From Enterococcus_K sp051713825 (GTDB lineage: Bacteria; Bacillota; Bacilli; Lactobacillales; Enterococcaceae), in NCBI RefSeq assembly GCF_051713825.1, contig NZ_JBIOQR010000001.1, forward strand, positions 1,240,001 to 1,304,000: DNA of 64,000 nucleotides, written 5' to 3'. This document shows positions 52,712 to 61,733 of the stretch, in pieces (positions within the stretch are counted from its first letter, which is position 1; each line of letters begins with the position of its first letter). Both the position numbers and the translations under genes were made by a program. Under the pieces are notes generated by a model. That model was given only the letters and a program-made list of their open reading frames with translations. It made no database searches and was not told where the DNA came from.

Positions 52712-53401
52712 ATGAATTTTTCTTTCTTACCGAACTATCTTCCCTACTTTTTATCAGGGACATTAGTTACACTGATTATTTCAGTTGTCACCATCATCTT
52801 GGGAACAATACTGGGGATTTGCTTAGCTTTAATGAAGTTATCCAAAGTAACCCCTTTGCGATGGTTTTCAAATATTTACATTGAGGTCTTTCGGGGAACA
52901 CCAATGTTAATTCAGGTTTTGATAGGATTTGGTTTGTTACAAGGAATTGTTTCGGCACCAACAATTACAATTGGCGTGTTAGCCATTGATTTTGGCCGAT
53001 TGATTCCAGGGATGTTAGTTCTTTCGCTTAATTCAGGGGCTTATGTGGCGGAGATTGTCCGGGCAGGGATTATTGCAGTTGACTATGGACAACAAGAGGC
53101 AGCAGGGTCTTTAGGTTTAAGACCAATGCAAGCTATGCGTTATGTCATTTTACCTCAAGCCCTTAGAAATATTTTGCCACCCATGGGAAATGAATTTATT
53201 ATTTTGATTAAAGATTCTTCTCTATTATCAACTATTGGTATTTATGAATTATTAAGTAGTGCTCAGATTGTTGTCTCTGATTCGTTTATTCCGTTAGAGC
53301 CGCTATATGTAGCTGCAGGAATCTATTTTATCCTAACGTTTATTCTATCTAGAGTCTTAAATCTATGGGAAAAGAAATTAGGGAAAGGTTATCATCGGTA
53401 G
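52712..53401 (+). CDS. Polar amino acid ABC transporter permease
   Basis: HisM/GlnP-type permease of 229 aa with about five membrane helices. The opening LPYFLSGTLVTLIISVVTI and EVFRGTPMLIQVL are family features, and the EAA loop is QEAAGSLGLRPMQAMRYVILPQA (read in parts). It follows the lipoprotein gene by 16 bp and precedes the ATPase gene by 11 bp. It probably functions as a homodimer. Confidence 0.93.
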   Translation: MNFSFLPNYLPYFLSGTLVTLIISVVTIILGTILGICLALMKLSKVTPLRWFSNIYIEVFRGTPMLIQVLIGFGLLQGIVSAPTITIGVLAIDFGRLIPGMLVLSLNSGAYVAEIVRAGIIAVDYGQQEAAGSLGLRPMQAMRYVILPQALRNILPPMGNEFIILIKDSSLLSTIGIYELLSSAQIVVSDSFIPLEPLYVAAGIYFILTFILSRVLNLWEKKLGKGYHR

Positions 53402-53412
53402 GAGGAAGCAGG

Positions 53413-54144
53413 ATGAGTTCATTAATTGAAATAAAGAAATTGCATAAATCATTTGCTAAACAAGAGGTTTTAAAAGGGCTGGATACGGAAATTAAAAAAG
53501 GGGAAGTGGTCGTGGTCATTGGTCCTTCAGGTTCAGGGAAAAGTACCTTTTTGCGCTGTATTAATCTCTTAGAGGAGCCGACGAGTGGAACGATTCTAGT
53601 GGATGGCACCGATATTACTCACAAAGACAATGATATTTATAAAATGAGAGAAAAGTTAGGGATGGTTTTCCAACAGTTTAATCTGTTTCCAAATATGACA
53701 GTGTTGGAAAATATCACGCTTTCGCCGGTTAAAGTTAAAAAAATGGCGAAAAGTGATGCTGAGGTGATTGGACTCGATTTATTAAAGAAGGTTGGCCTAG
53801 TCGACAAAGCGGATGCGTATCCTCAGTCTTTATCAGGAGGACAAAAGCAGCGGATTGCGATTGCTCGTGCATTAGCTATGGAGCCTGAAGTCATGTTGTT
53901 TGATGAACCGACCTCAGCTTTAGATCCAGAAATGGTCGGAGAGGTTTTGACTGTTATGCAAAATTTAGCGCAAGAGGGAATGACAATGGTGATTGTTACT
54001 CATGAGATGGGCTTTGCAAAAGAAGTCGGCGATCGTATCTTGTTTATGGATCAAGGAGTAATTGTAGAAGAAGGAACCCCAACAGAAGTTTTTGAGGAAA
54101 CTAGAAGCCCTCGGACGATTGATTTTTTATCAAAGGTTCTCTAA
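53413..54144 (+). CDS. Polar amino acid ABC transporter ATPase
   Basis: GlnQ/HisP-type ATPase, 243 aa. Walker A GPSGSGKST, signature SLSGGQKQRIAIARAL, Walker B VMLFDEPTSALDPEM and the switch histidine in VIVTHEMGFA are all intact. ATG 53413 has GGAGGAAG 7 bp upstream; a frame from 53365 would run back into the permease gene and is rejected. Confidence 0.95.
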   Translation: MSSLIEIKKLHKSFAKQEVLKGLDTEIKKGEVVVVIGPSGSGKSTFLRCINLLEEPTSGTILVDGTDITHKDNDIYKMREKLGMVFQQFNLFPNMTVLENITLSPVKVKKMAKSDAEVIGLDLLKKVGLVDKADAYPQSLSGGQKQRIAIARALAMEPEVMLFDEPTSALDPEMVGEVLTVMQNLAQEGMTMVIVTHEMGFAKEVGDRILFMDQGVIVEEGTPTEVFEETRSPRTIDFLSKVL

Positions 54145-54196
54145 GTATAAATAGCATAAATCATAAATAGACAGACGGCATTCAAACAAAAATTAT

Positions 54197-54264
54197 AGCT
54201 TCTCCCTATTTATTCCAGAATAAAATTTTAAATTTTCTGAAATAAATAGTGAAAGCTTTTTTTG
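54197..54264 (+). terminator. Terminator of the amino acid ABC transporter operon
   Basis: Long interrupted stem. CTATTTATT (54206-54214) pairs perfectly with AATAAATAG (54241-54249), with CCAGAA/TTCTG inside and AGCTT/AAGCT outside, then TTTTTTT. Confidence 0.8.
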
Positions 54265-54390
54265 TCTCTTTTATAGAGGAAGTCATCAAAAATCAAGAGA
54301 ATCAGTCAGAGTTAAGACAAGGAATGCGAGGAAATAGTGAGGTTTCAAGATTTCTGTTTCAGAATAGTAGTTTTTTTCAAAGAAATAACG

Positions 54391-54435
54391 TATAATATGG
54401 GGTTGAGGAGTACAAATGGTACTCCTTCATTTTTT
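54391..54435 (+). promoter_or_regulatory. yqeG -10 with immediate hairpin-T6 (possible attenuator)
   Basis: TATAAT at 54391-54396 without a good -35. A perfect 8-bp stem AGGAGTAC (54406-54413) / GTACTCCT (54419-54426) with a 5-nt loop follows, then T6 at 54430-54435. It would form within the first 35 nt of the transcript, ahead of the AAGGAG of yqeG. Confidence 0.5.
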
Positions 54436-54451
54436 GAATCAAGGAGACAAT

Positions 54452-54979
54452 ATGTTTTCAAATTATAAACCAACGTGGATGGTTGATGCCATCTATCAAA
54501 TTACACCAGAACAATTGAAGAAAATGGGCATTAAAGCTGTATTAACTGATTTGGATAATACACTGATTGCTTGGAATAATCCGGATGGCACCCAAGAGCT
54601 TTTGAACTGGATTCTTGAGATGAAAAATGCTGGAATTCCAGTAGTGGTTGTCTCAAATAACAAATCGAGTCGTGTGGAGCGTGCGATTCAAAAATTTGAT
54701 TTAGATTATGTTGCACGAGCCTTAAAACCATTTGCTCGAGGTATTAAGTCTGCGCAGAAAAAATTAAATCTTTCAGATGATGAAATTGTCATGGTAGGCG
54801 ATCAAATTATGACGGATATCCGTGGGGCTAATCGAGCGGGTATTCGCAGTATCCTCGTTCGACCAATTATTGATACAGATGGTTGGAATACACGTATTAA
54901 TCGGTTTTTTGAGCGAAAGATTATGCGTTCTTTACTGAAAAAACATCCTGAAATGAAATGGCGAGGTGGACTCGAATGA
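54452..54979 (+). CDS. yqeG: YqeG-family HAD-IIIA phosphatase
   Basis: HAD-superfamily hydrolase of 175 aa. Motif I LTDLDNTL (DxDxT/L), motif II VVVSNN, lysine RALKPFARG and motif IV VGDQIMTDIRGANRAG are present. The family is linked to phosphatidylglycerophosphate or related phosphatases; the substrate is not certain. ATG 54452 has AAGGAG 5-6 bp upstream. It overlaps yqeH by four bases (ATGA). Confidence 0.9.
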   Translation: MFSNYKPTWMVDAIYQITPEQLKKMGIKAVLTDLDNTLIAWNNPDGTQELLNWILEMKNAGIPVVVVSNNKSSRVERAIQKFDLDYVARALKPFARGIKSAQKKLNLSDDEIVMVGDQIMTDIRGANRAGIRSILVRPIIDTDGWNTRINRFFERKIMRSLLKKHPEMKWRGGLE

Positions 54980-56085
54980 CAGAAGCAATTCATTGCATCG
55001 GCTGTGGGGCCGAAATTCAAACACAATCTCCCGGTGAATTAGGCTACACGCCTAAAGGGGCACTAGAAAAAGGCTTAGAATCAGGTGAAGTTTATTGTCA
55101 GCGTTGTTTTCGATTGAGACACTACAATGACATTCAAGATGTTCATTTGACAGATGATGATTTTTTACGTCTTTTAAATACACTTGGACAAGAAGAGGCG
55201 TTGATTGTGAATGTCGTTGATATTTTTGACTTTAATGGGTCCTTAATTCCTGGGTTACACCGTTTTGTTGGTAATAATCCAGTGTTATTAGTAGGAAATA
55301 AAGTCGATATTTTACCTAAGTCGTTAAAGAAATCGAAAATGAAACAATGGATGGTTGAGCGAGCACATGAAGCAGGGTTACGCCCGGTTGATGTCTTGTT
55401 GACGAGTGCCAAAAAACCGAATGAGATGGAAGAACTGTTAGCGACAATCGAAAAATATCGTGAAGGCCGTAACGTCTATGTTGTCGGGGTAACGAATGTC
55501 GGGAAATCAACCCTGATTAATCAAATTATTAAACAGACAGCAGGTGTTCAAGATCTGATTACGACATCACAATTTCCTGGAACGACATTGGATAAGATTG
55601 AAATTCCTTTAGATGACGGAAAGTTTTTAATCGATACACCAGGGATTATTCATCGACATCAAATGGCTCATTATTTAGGAAAAAAAGATTTACGTATTAT
55701 TGCACCTACAAAGGAAATAAAACCCAAAATCTATCAGCTAAATGCGGGACAAACACTCTTTTTGGGTGGTCTTGCTCGTTTTGATTTTATTCAAGGAGAT
55801 AGAAGTTCATTTGTTGCGTATGTTTCAAATGATATTGAACCACATCGAACGAAGCTTGAAAATGCGGATGCTTTCTATGAAAAACATGTGGGGGGACTTA
55901 TTCAACCTCCTCGTGTCGATGAAGTGGCAGATTTTCCTGAATTAATCCGTTTTGAGTTTTCAATTAAGGAAAAAACCGATATAGTTTTTGCCGGGTTAGG
56001 ATGGATTACCGTGACAAGCCCTGGAGTAGTGGCTGGTTGGGCGCCAAAAGGGGTCGACGTCATCAAACGCAAGGCATTGATTTAA
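54976..56085 (+). CDS. yqeH: Ribosome biogenesis GTPase YqeH
   Basis: Circularly permuted GTPase (369 aa) needed for assembly of the 30S subunit. An N-terminal zinc finger CIGCG ... CQRCF leads into the permuted G motifs: G4 NKVD, G5 SAKK, then G1 GVTNVGKST and G3 DTPG. A C-terminal treble-clef-like region follows. The ATG at 54976 overlaps the yqeG stop; GAGGTGG is upstream. Confidence 0.95.
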   Translation: MTEAIHCIGCGAEIQTQSPGELGYTPKGALEKGLESGEVYCQRCFRLRHYNDIQDVHLTDDDFLRLLNTLGQEEALIVNVVDIFDFNGSLIPGLHRFVGNNPVLLVGNKVDILPKSLKKSKMKQWMVERAHEAGLRPVDVLLTSAKKPNEMEELLATIEKYREGRNVYVVGVTNVGKSTLINQIIKQTAGVQDLITTSQFPGTTLDKIEIPLDDGKFLIDTPGIIHRHQMAHYLGKKDLRIIAPTKEIKPKIYQLNAGQTLFLGGLARFDFIQGDRSSFVAYVSNDIEPHRTKLENADAFYEKHVGGLIQPPRVDEVADFPELIRFEFSIKEKTDIVFAGLGWITVTSPGVVAGWAPKGVDVIKRKALI

Positions 56086-56100
56086 GAAAGAAGGACAATT

Positions 56101-56412
56101 ATGGCATTACGAGGAAAACAAAAACGATTTTTACGAAGCCAAGCGCATCATTTGAACCCTATTTTCCAAGTAGGAAAAGGCGGAATGAATGAAGCGATGT
56201 GGATTCAGATTGATGAAGCGCTCATGAAACGCGAATTAATCAAGATTAGCTTGTTACAAAATACTGATGAAGTAGCTGAAGAGGTTGCTGAAATCTTGGA
56301 AAACGAAATTCATTGTCAGGTTGTCCAAATTATTGGACGGGTGTTAGTATTATATAAACCTTCTGACAAAGAAAAATATCAAAAAATTTCTAAAGAAGTC
56401 CGCGCAATTTAA
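56101..56412 (+). CDS. yhbY: Ribosome assembly RNA-binding protein YhbY
   Basis: CRM-domain RNA-binding protein (103 aa) that associates with pre-50S particles. The RNA-binding surface features LRGKQKRFLRSQAHHLNP and VGKGGMNE (GxxG loop) are present. It lies 15 bp after yqeH with AAGAAAGGAC upstream. Confidence 0.95.
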   Translation: MALRGKQKRFLRSQAHHLNPIFQVGKGGMNEAMWIQIDEALMKRELIKISLLQNTDEVAEEVAEILENEIHCQVVQIIGRVLVLYKPSDKEKYQKISKEVRAI

Positions 56413-56426
56413 AAGGTGGTGCGATC

Positions 56427-57074
56427 ATGAGTACACATATCCAGTCTAATAATAGAACGACCGTGTTAACAATGCCTGAAAAAACAGAAATGATAGCTAG
56501 AAAACAAGTAGGTATTTTAGGTGGGAATTTTAATCCTGTTCATTTCACTCATCTGATGATTGCAGATCAGGTGGGGCAGGGATTAGGGTTAGATAAAGTG
56601 TATCTGATGCCGTCTTATCTTCCGCCACATGCGGATGAAAAGAAAACGATTGACGCCGTGCATCGACTAGCTATGTTGGAGCTCGCTGTTGAAGATAATC
56701 CTTTATTGGCAGTTGAAACGATTGAACTTGAGCGAAAAGGCAAAAGCTATACCTATGAAACGATGCAAGCTTTGACAGAAAAAAATCCGGATACTGATTA
56801 CTATTTTATTATTGGTGGTGACATGGTGGATTATCTTCCAAAGTGGCATCGTATAGACGAATTGCTTGAGCTAGTTAATTTTGTAGGCATTAGGAGACCT
56901 GAGTTTGGCATGCAGCCGGCTTATCCAATTATTTGGGTGGACGTGCCTGAAAATGATTTAAGTTCGTCCGTGATTCGCAAAAAGGTGACTAGTGGTTGTA
57001 GTATCCGCTACTTAGTCCCTGAAAAAGTTCGACGCTATATTCAAGATAAGGAGTTGTATCTTAATGAACTATAG
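56427..57074 (+). CDS. nadD: Nicotinate-nucleotide adenylyltransferase
   Basis: Makes deamido-NAD from nicotinate mononucleotide and ATP; 215 aa. The nucleotidyltransferase motif GGNFNPVHFTHL (about 32-43) and the late SSSVIRKKV (ISSTxxR type) are present. About 25 residues precede the core, a common extension in enterococci. AAGGTGG lies upstream of the ATG. It overlaps yqeK by 11 bp. Confidence 0.93.
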   Translation: MSTHIQSNNRTTVLTMPEKTEMIARKQVGILGGNFNPVHFTHLMIADQVGQGLGLDKVYLMPSYLPPHADEKKTIDAVHRLAMLELAVEDNPLLAVETIELERKGKSYTYETMQALTEKNPDTDYYFIIGGDMVDYLPKWHRIDELLELVNFVGIRRPEFGMQPAYPIIWVDVPENDLSSSVIRKKVTSGCSIRYLVPEKVRRYIQDKELYLNEL

Positions 57075-57648
57075 TGAAAAATATACGATGTATGCGCGTG
57101 AAGTGTTGATGCAAAAGGTCCAAATGCGAATGAGTGAACGTCGTTTCAAACACGTTTTAGGTGTGGAGGAAACGGCAATCACGCTAGCTAAAAAGTATGG
57201 TGTTTCACTTGAAAAAGCCAGTATTGCCGCATTAACACATGACTATGCCAAAGAACGACCAAATGATGAATTTATTTTGGTGATTAATCGCGATGGTTAT
57301 GACAAAGAGCTTCTAAATTATGGGAATGCAATTTGGCATGGTCTTGTCGGGGCAGATTTTGTATCTAGAGAGCTTGGGATTATGGATGAAGAGATTCTAC
57401 AAGCCATTCGATTGCATACAACCGGCGCTGCCGAGATGAGCTTATTAGACAAAATTATTTATGTTGCTGATTATATTGAACCGGGTCGTTCATTTCCAGG
57501 GGTCAAAGAAGCACGTGAACTTGCTTTTGTCGATTTGGATGAAGTAGTTGCTTTTGAAACGAAGCATACCCTAGAGCATTTACTTATGCAGGAGCAAAAG
57601 ATTTATCCGAAAACTATTGAAACGTATAACTATTGGGTAGCAAATTGA
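57064..57648 (+). CDS. yqeK: YqeK HD-domain hydrolase (symmetrical Ap4A hydrolase type)
   Basis: HD-domain phosphohydrolase (194 aa). The metal-binding His-Asp pair is in ALTHDYAKE, with a second histidine in RFKHVLGVEETA and further ones in IWHGLVGADF and IRLHTTG. Members hydrolyse diadenosine tetraphosphate to ADP. AAGGAG lies upstream; the start is inside the end of nadD, implying coupling. Confidence 0.9.
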   Translation: MNYSEKYTMYAREVLMQKVQMRMSERRFKHVLGVEETAITLAKKYGVSLEKASIAALTHDYAKERPNDEFILVINRDGYDKELLNYGNAIWHGLVGADFVSRELGIMDEEILQAIRLHTTGAAEMSLLDKIIYVADYIEPGRSFPGVKEARELAFVDLDEVVAFETKHTLEHLLMQEQKIYPKTIETYNYWVAN

Positions 57649-57678
57649 GCTACCGTCTAAATCAAGGAGGGAATTATC

Positions 57679-58032
57679 ATAGATAGTCAACAGATGTTAG
57701 AGATTGCAGTAAAAGCAGCCGATTCAAAACGTGCTGAGGATATTATGGTTCTAGATGTTAGAGAAATTTCTTTATTGGCAGATTATTTTATTATTTGTTC
57801 AGGAAATAGTGAACGTCAAATTAATGCGATTGTTGAAGAAGTCATCGATCAAGAAGAACAAGAGAAAGTAGAAGTTAAACGTGTAGAAGGAAAAGAAGGA
57901 GGCAAATGGGTCCTAATCGATTTGGGCGATGTTATTGTCCATGTTTTCCATGCTTCAGAACGTAGCTTCTACAATTTAGAAAAATTGTGGTCAGATGCCC
58001 CATTAGTTAGCATTAATGAGTGGGTCAGCTAA
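57679..58032 (+). CDS. rsfS: Ribosome silencing factor RsfS, probable non-AUG start
   Basis: Blocks 30S/50S joining by binding L14 in starvation; 117 aa as drawn. The family core AAD-x-KRAEDI, ADYFIICSG and HVFHASERSFYNLEKLW is intact. AAGGAGGG (57664-57671) is followed at 8 bp by ATA, and ATA-GAT-AGT-CAA-CAG-ATG is open, giving MDSQQMLEIAVKAAD, the normal RsfS N-terminus. The first ATG (57694) lies 23 bp from that site and would drop five conserved residues. ATT (57673) and ATC (57676) are also in frame. A low-efficiency ATA start is the simplest reading. It is followed directly by the methyltransferase gene. Confidence 0.8.
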   Translation: MDSQQMLEIAVKAADSKRAEDIMVLDVREISLLADYFIICSGNSERQINAIVEEVIDQEEQEKVEVKRVEGKEGGKWVLIDLGDVIVHVFHASERSFYNLEKLWSDAPLVSINEWVS

Positions 58033-58033
58033 A

Positions 58034-58771
58034 ATGGCTTACGAGACCTTTGCATTTGTATATGATGAAGTCATGGATACGAATTTGTATGAACAATGGC
58101 TAACTTTCTCAAAGCGTCACTTCCCGGAGAATACTAAGGAAGTCTTTGAGCTTGCTTGTGGAACAGGTGCTTTAGCAGTAGCTTTTGCTAAAGATGGTTA
58201 TCAAGTGACTGGGTTAGATTTGTCAGAAGAAATGTTAATGATCGCCAGTAATCGGGCAATTGATGAAGAGGTTGAAGTTCAATTTGTTCAGGGAAATATG
58301 CTTGATTTATCAGAAGTTGGGCAGTATGAAGTAATTACATGTTTTTCAGATTCTTTATGTTACATGTCCAACCGACAAGAGGTTCAGCAAGTTTTTGACG
58401 AAGTGTTCCAAGCGTTAAAAGATGAGGGGACATTTATCTTTGATGTTCATTCGGTGTATCAAGTGGATACGGTCTTTCCAGAATATAGCTACCACTATCA
58501 AACAGACGATTTTGCGTTTTTATGGGATAGCTATCCTGGGAAAAAAGAGCATAGTATTGAACATTTTCTGACTTTCTTTATTGAAAATCCAGAAGATCCT
58601 AGTCAATTTATTCGAGAAGATGAGCTTCATCAAGAACGGACGTATACAATGGAGAACTATTTAACGATGCTTGAAAGTGCGGGCTTTACTCAAGTGTCAG
58701 TTTATGCTGATTATACAGATGAGGCACCGACAGAGACGAGTAAACGCTGGTTTTTCGTTTGTCAAAAATAA
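58034..58771 (+). CDS. Class I SAM-dependent methyltransferase
   Basis: Methyltransferase of 245 aa with motif I VFELACGTGALAVAFA, GLDLSEEML and the VITCFSDSLCYM region. In many Firmicutes a gene of this type follows rsfS; the target is unknown. The frame is open from ATG 58016 inside rsfS; ATG 58034 right after the rsfS stop is preferred, though its ribosome site (GAGTGGG) is weak. Confidence 0.82.
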   Translation: MAYETFAFVYDEVMDTNLYEQWLTFSKRHFPENTKEVFELACGTGALAVAFAKDGYQVTGLDLSEEMLMIASNRAIDEEVEVQFVQGNMLDLSEVGQYEVITCFSDSLCYMSNRQEVQQVFDEVFQALKDEGTFIFDVHSVYQVDTVFPEYSYHYQTDDFAFLWDSYPGKKEHSIEHFLTFFIENPEDPSQFIREDELHQERTYTMENYLTMLESAGFTQVSVYADYTDEAPTETSKRWFFVCQK

Positions 58772-58887
58772 ATATCAATTGACTTACTATTAAGAGGTTG
58801 GGACAGGACACGAGAGGCAATACCTTGTGAGTCGTCTTGACCTTTTTTATCGAGCTGAGTCAAACTAAACGATAAAAAGGAGCGCCT

Positions 58888-60057
58888 ATGAAAAGTTGTG
58901 GAGTGGTTGTAGAATATAATCCGTTTCATAATGGACACCTTTATCATTTAAAGCAGGCAAGAGAGGCAAGTAAGGCTGAGGTAATTGTTGCTGTCATGAG
59001 TGGTAATTTTTTGCAAAGGGGCGAGCCTGCAATTATGGACAAGTGGATTCGCGCTAATCAAGCATTACAAAACGGTGCGGATTTAGTGATTGAGTTGCCT
59101 TTTGAGTGGTCAGTTCAGTCAGCTGACTATTTTGCTAAAGGAGCTATTCAGCTATTGCAGGCAGTTGGTTGCGCAAGTCTTTGCTTTGGGACAGATAGTG
59201 AACAAGCGTTTGATTATGAAGTGTTTGGAGCTTTTGTTAAAGAAAATAAAGAAAAAATTGATCAAGAATTTAACTCGCTAGAAGACTCTTCCCTTTCCTA
59301 TGCGCAGAAAATGACTGAAGTATTTCGTAAGCTGTATCCAGAAATTTCATTGGATTTTATCTCACCAAATCATATTTTAGGGCTAAGTTATGCCAAAGAA
59401 AATGCCTTGTACAAATCACCGATGAAAATCTACCCAATCTTTAGAAAATCTGCAGGTTATCATGATAACCAGTTAGCAAAAGGTGCGATAGCTAGTGCCA
59501 CAGCGATTCGAAATGCAGCGAAGAACAACCAGTCGACAGAAAGCTACGTACCTAAAGAAACGCAAGCTGACTTACTTGAGCAACATGTTACTTCGTGGGA
59601 GGATTACTGGCCGTATCTGCGTTATAAAATTCTTTCCACTGAGGTGTTAGAGCTGCAACAGATTTATCAGGTAAAAGAAGGGTTAGAGTATCGAATAAAA
59701 AAAGCTGCTACGTCTTCTAAAACGTTTGATCAGTTTATTCAAGCAGTGAAGTCAAAACGTTATACACAGACTCGATTACAGCGACTTGCTTGTTATATAT
59801 TGTTGAATGTTAAGGAGCATGAGATAAAGACACAATGGGAAAAACCTTATTTACATGTGTTAGGATTTACAAAAAAAGGTCAAGCATATCTAAAAGAAAG
59901 AAAAAAAGCGAGCCAATATCCATTTGTTTCAAAAATTGGTAAGAAGGAAGAAGAGCAATACCAGCTTCTGATTAGAGGAGATAAGATTTATCAGCTAGGA
60001 ATCAATAAAGCAGAACAAAATTTTGGTCGGTTTCCGATTAAAGTGGAGGATGAATAA
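58888..60057 (+). CDS. tmcAL: tRNA(Met) cytidine acetate ligase TmcAL
   Basis: Forms N4-acetylcytidine at the elongator tRNA-Met wobble base using acetate and ATP; 389 aa. The HxGH nucleotidyltransferase motif is in VEYNPFHNGHLYHL, followed by VMSGNFLQRGEPA and ADLVIELPFEWS. AAAAAGGAG precedes the ATG. A 116-bp spacer with a GAGGTTGGGAC-type start, seen in intergenic repeats of enterococci, lies upstream. Confidence 0.93.
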   Translation: MKSCGVVVEYNPFHNGHLYHLKQAREASKAEVIVAVMSGNFLQRGEPAIMDKWIRANQALQNGADLVIELPFEWSVQSADYFAKGAIQLLQAVGCASLCFGTDSEQAFDYEVFGAFVKENKEKIDQEFNSLEDSSLSYAQKMTEVFRKLYPEISLDFISPNHILGLSYAKENALYKSPMKIYPIFRKSAGYHDNQLAKGAIASATAIRNAAKNNQSTESYVPKETQADLLEQHVTSWEDYWPYLRYKILSTEVLELQQIYQVKEGLEYRIKKAATSSKTFDQFIQAVKSKRYTQTRLQRLACYILLNVKEHEIKTQWEKPYLHVLGFTKKGQAYLKERKKASQYPFVSKIGKKEEEQYQLLIRGDKIYQLGINKAEQNFGRFPIKVEDE

Positions 60058-60058
60058 T

Positions 60059-60781
60059 ATGAATGAATATGATAATCCAGATTTCTTTGAAAAATATGCT
60101 CAGATGGCTCGTTCAAAAAAAGGTCTCTCTGGAGCGGGTGAATGGCACCAGCTAAAAAAATTATTTCCCAATTTCACAGATAAACGCGTACTTGATTTGG
60201 GTTGTGGTTATGGCTGGCATTGCCGTTATGCAAGTCAACAAGGTGCTTCTTCTGTTTTAGGAATAGATGTTTCGACACGGATGGTTAAAAAAGCCCAAGA
60301 AATGACGACCGAAGCAACGATTGATTATCAAGTGATGAAGATGGAGGAAATTGACCAATTGGGAACTTTTGATTGTGTCATCAGTTCTTTAGCTCTACAT
60401 TATGTTTCGTCATTTGAAGAAATTGTTAAGAAGGTCCATTCTCTATTGGACGAGAAAGGTCAGTTCGTCTTTTCTGTGGAACATCCGGTATTTACAGCTG
60501 AAGGAACAGAGGATTGGCTGTATGATGAACAAGGAGAGATTCTTGCTTGGCCAGTAGATCGTTACTTTGAAGAAGGATTAAGAAGGACACAATTTCTAGG
60601 GGCAGAAGTTGTGAAGTATCATAAAACGCTAACAACGTATCTAAATAGTCTATTAGTAAATGGCTTTGAATTAATCGAGGTGATTGAAGCTCAGCCAGAC
60701 CCAGCCATGTTAGAAATACCAGGAATGAAGGATGAATTAAGAAGGCCGATGATGCTTCTAGTCTCTGCGCAAAAAAAATAA
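60059..60781 (+). CDS. Class I SAM-dependent methyltransferase
   Basis: Methyltransferase of 240 aa. Motif I is RVLDLGCGYGWHCRYA, then GIDVSTRMVKKA and CVISSLALHYVSSFEEIV. The opening MNEYDNPDFFEKYAQMARS is typical of a common Firmicute family of unknown substrate. ATG 60059 has GGAGGA 7 bp upstream; a frame opening at 60023 overlaps tmcAL and is rejected. It is one base after tmcAL, so probably co-transcribed. Confidence 0.85.
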   Translation: MNEYDNPDFFEKYAQMARSKKGLSGAGEWHQLKKLFPNFTDKRVLDLGCGYGWHCRYASQQGASSVLGIDVSTRMVKKAQEMTTEATIDYQVMKMEEIDQLGTFDCVISSLALHYVSSFEEIVKKVHSLLDEKGQFVFSVEHPVFTAEGTEDWLYDEQGEILAWPVDRYFEEGLRRTQFLGAEVVKYHKTLTTYLNSLLVNGFELIEVIEAQPDPAMLEIPGMKDELRRPMMLLVSAQKK

Positions 60782-60803
60782 GTGATTACAAAATAAAAAA
60801 AGC

Positions 60804-60832
60804 TTCACAGAAATGGATTTCACAAGTATAAT
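60804..60832 (+). promoter_or_regulatory. Promoter of the YebC-family gene
   Basis: TTCACA (60804-60809), 17-bp spacer, perfect TATAAT (60827-60832), ending 55 bp before the ATG. Confidence 0.7.
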
Positions 60833-60887
60833 AATACAGGATGTTTTAGAATAGAAAATTACAGAGAAAAGAAAGAGACGTGATATT

Positions 60888-61604
60888 ATGGGTCGTAAAT
60901 GGGCAAATATTGTAGCAAAAAAAACCGCAAAAGATGCAAATAATAGCCGGATTTATGCAAAATTTGGAATTGAAATTTATGCAGCAGCAAAGTCTGGGGA
61001 TCCTGATCCACATGCGAATCAAAAATTGCGTTTTGTTATTGAACGTGCCAAAACATATAATGTACCAAAACATATTATTGATCGTGCGATTGAAAAAGCA
61101 AAAGGATCAGGTGATGAACAATACTCTGAGCTACGTTATGAAGGATTCGGACCAAATGGCTCAATGGTAATTGTTGATACATTAACGAATAACGTAAACC
61201 GAACAGCAGCAGATGTTCGTGCAGCTTTTGGTAAAAATGGTGGGAATATGGGTGTCAGTGGTGCTGTTTCTTATATGTTTGATAACACTGCAATCTTTGG
61301 TTTTAGCGGTCAAGATGCAGATGAGCTGCTTGAATACCTAATGGAAAAAGATATCGATGTTCGAGATATCCTAGAAGAAGAGGATCAGTTGATTGTTTAT
61401 GGTGAACCTGAAGATTTCCATGCTATTCAACAGGCCTTGAAAGAAAAAGGAATTGAAGAGTTTTCTGTTGCTGAAATTCAAATGCTTCCTCAAAATGAGG
61501 TAACATTAGAAGGTGACGATTTACAAAAATTTGAAAAGATGATTGATGTCTTAGAAGATTTAGAAGATGTACAACAAATCTTCCATAATGTTGATTTAGA
61601 TTAA
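60888..61604 (+). CDS. YebC/PmpR family protein
   Basis: YebC/TACO1-type protein of 238 aa. The family start GRKWANIVAKKTAKDANNSR and the central YEGFGPNGSMVIVDTLTNN are present, with the acidic C-terminal domain. Annotated as a transcriptional regulator; recent work ties YebC proteins to translation of proline-rich stretches. The short MGRKWANI start fits the YeeN subgroup. It has its own promoter. Confidence 0.9.
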   Translation: MGRKWANIVAKKTAKDANNSRIYAKFGIEIYAAAKSGDPDPHANQKLRFVIERAKTYNVPKHIIDRAIEKAKGSGDEQYSELRYEGFGPNGSMVIVDTLTNNVNRTAADVRAAFGKNGGNMGVSGAVSYMFDNTAIFGFSGQDADELLEYLMEKDIDVRDILEEEDQLIVYGEPEDFHAIQQALKEKGIEEFSVAEIQMLPQNEVTLEGDDLQKFEKMIDVLEDLEDVQQIFHNVDLD

Positions 61605-61733
61605 GAATGCGCGTGTATCAACGGGTAGGAATTAGATTTTAAGCGTTGAGAGATCAAATATGGGCATATAAGGGGCAAAAGTAGAACGAAAGTTACTTTA
61701 GCTTTAGCGCCTAGATTGAAATAATGAGAACCT

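Larger units (their letters stand above)
54145..54451. other. Intergenic region before yqeG
   Basis: About 307 bp without a gene: the ABC-transporter terminator, an unremarkable stretch, then the yqeG promoter region with a start-proximal hairpin. No coding remnant was seen. Confidence 0.6.

Noticed and set aside
54231..54245. CodY-like box AATTTTCTGAAATAA.
   Set aside because: Three of the last bases do not fit the consensus, and the sequence is explained as part of the ABC-transporter terminator stem.
58794..58887. Sequence starting GAGGTTGGGAC, like intergenic repeats of enterococci.
   Set aside because: No second arm or clear second copy in the window, so it is not listed as a repeat.
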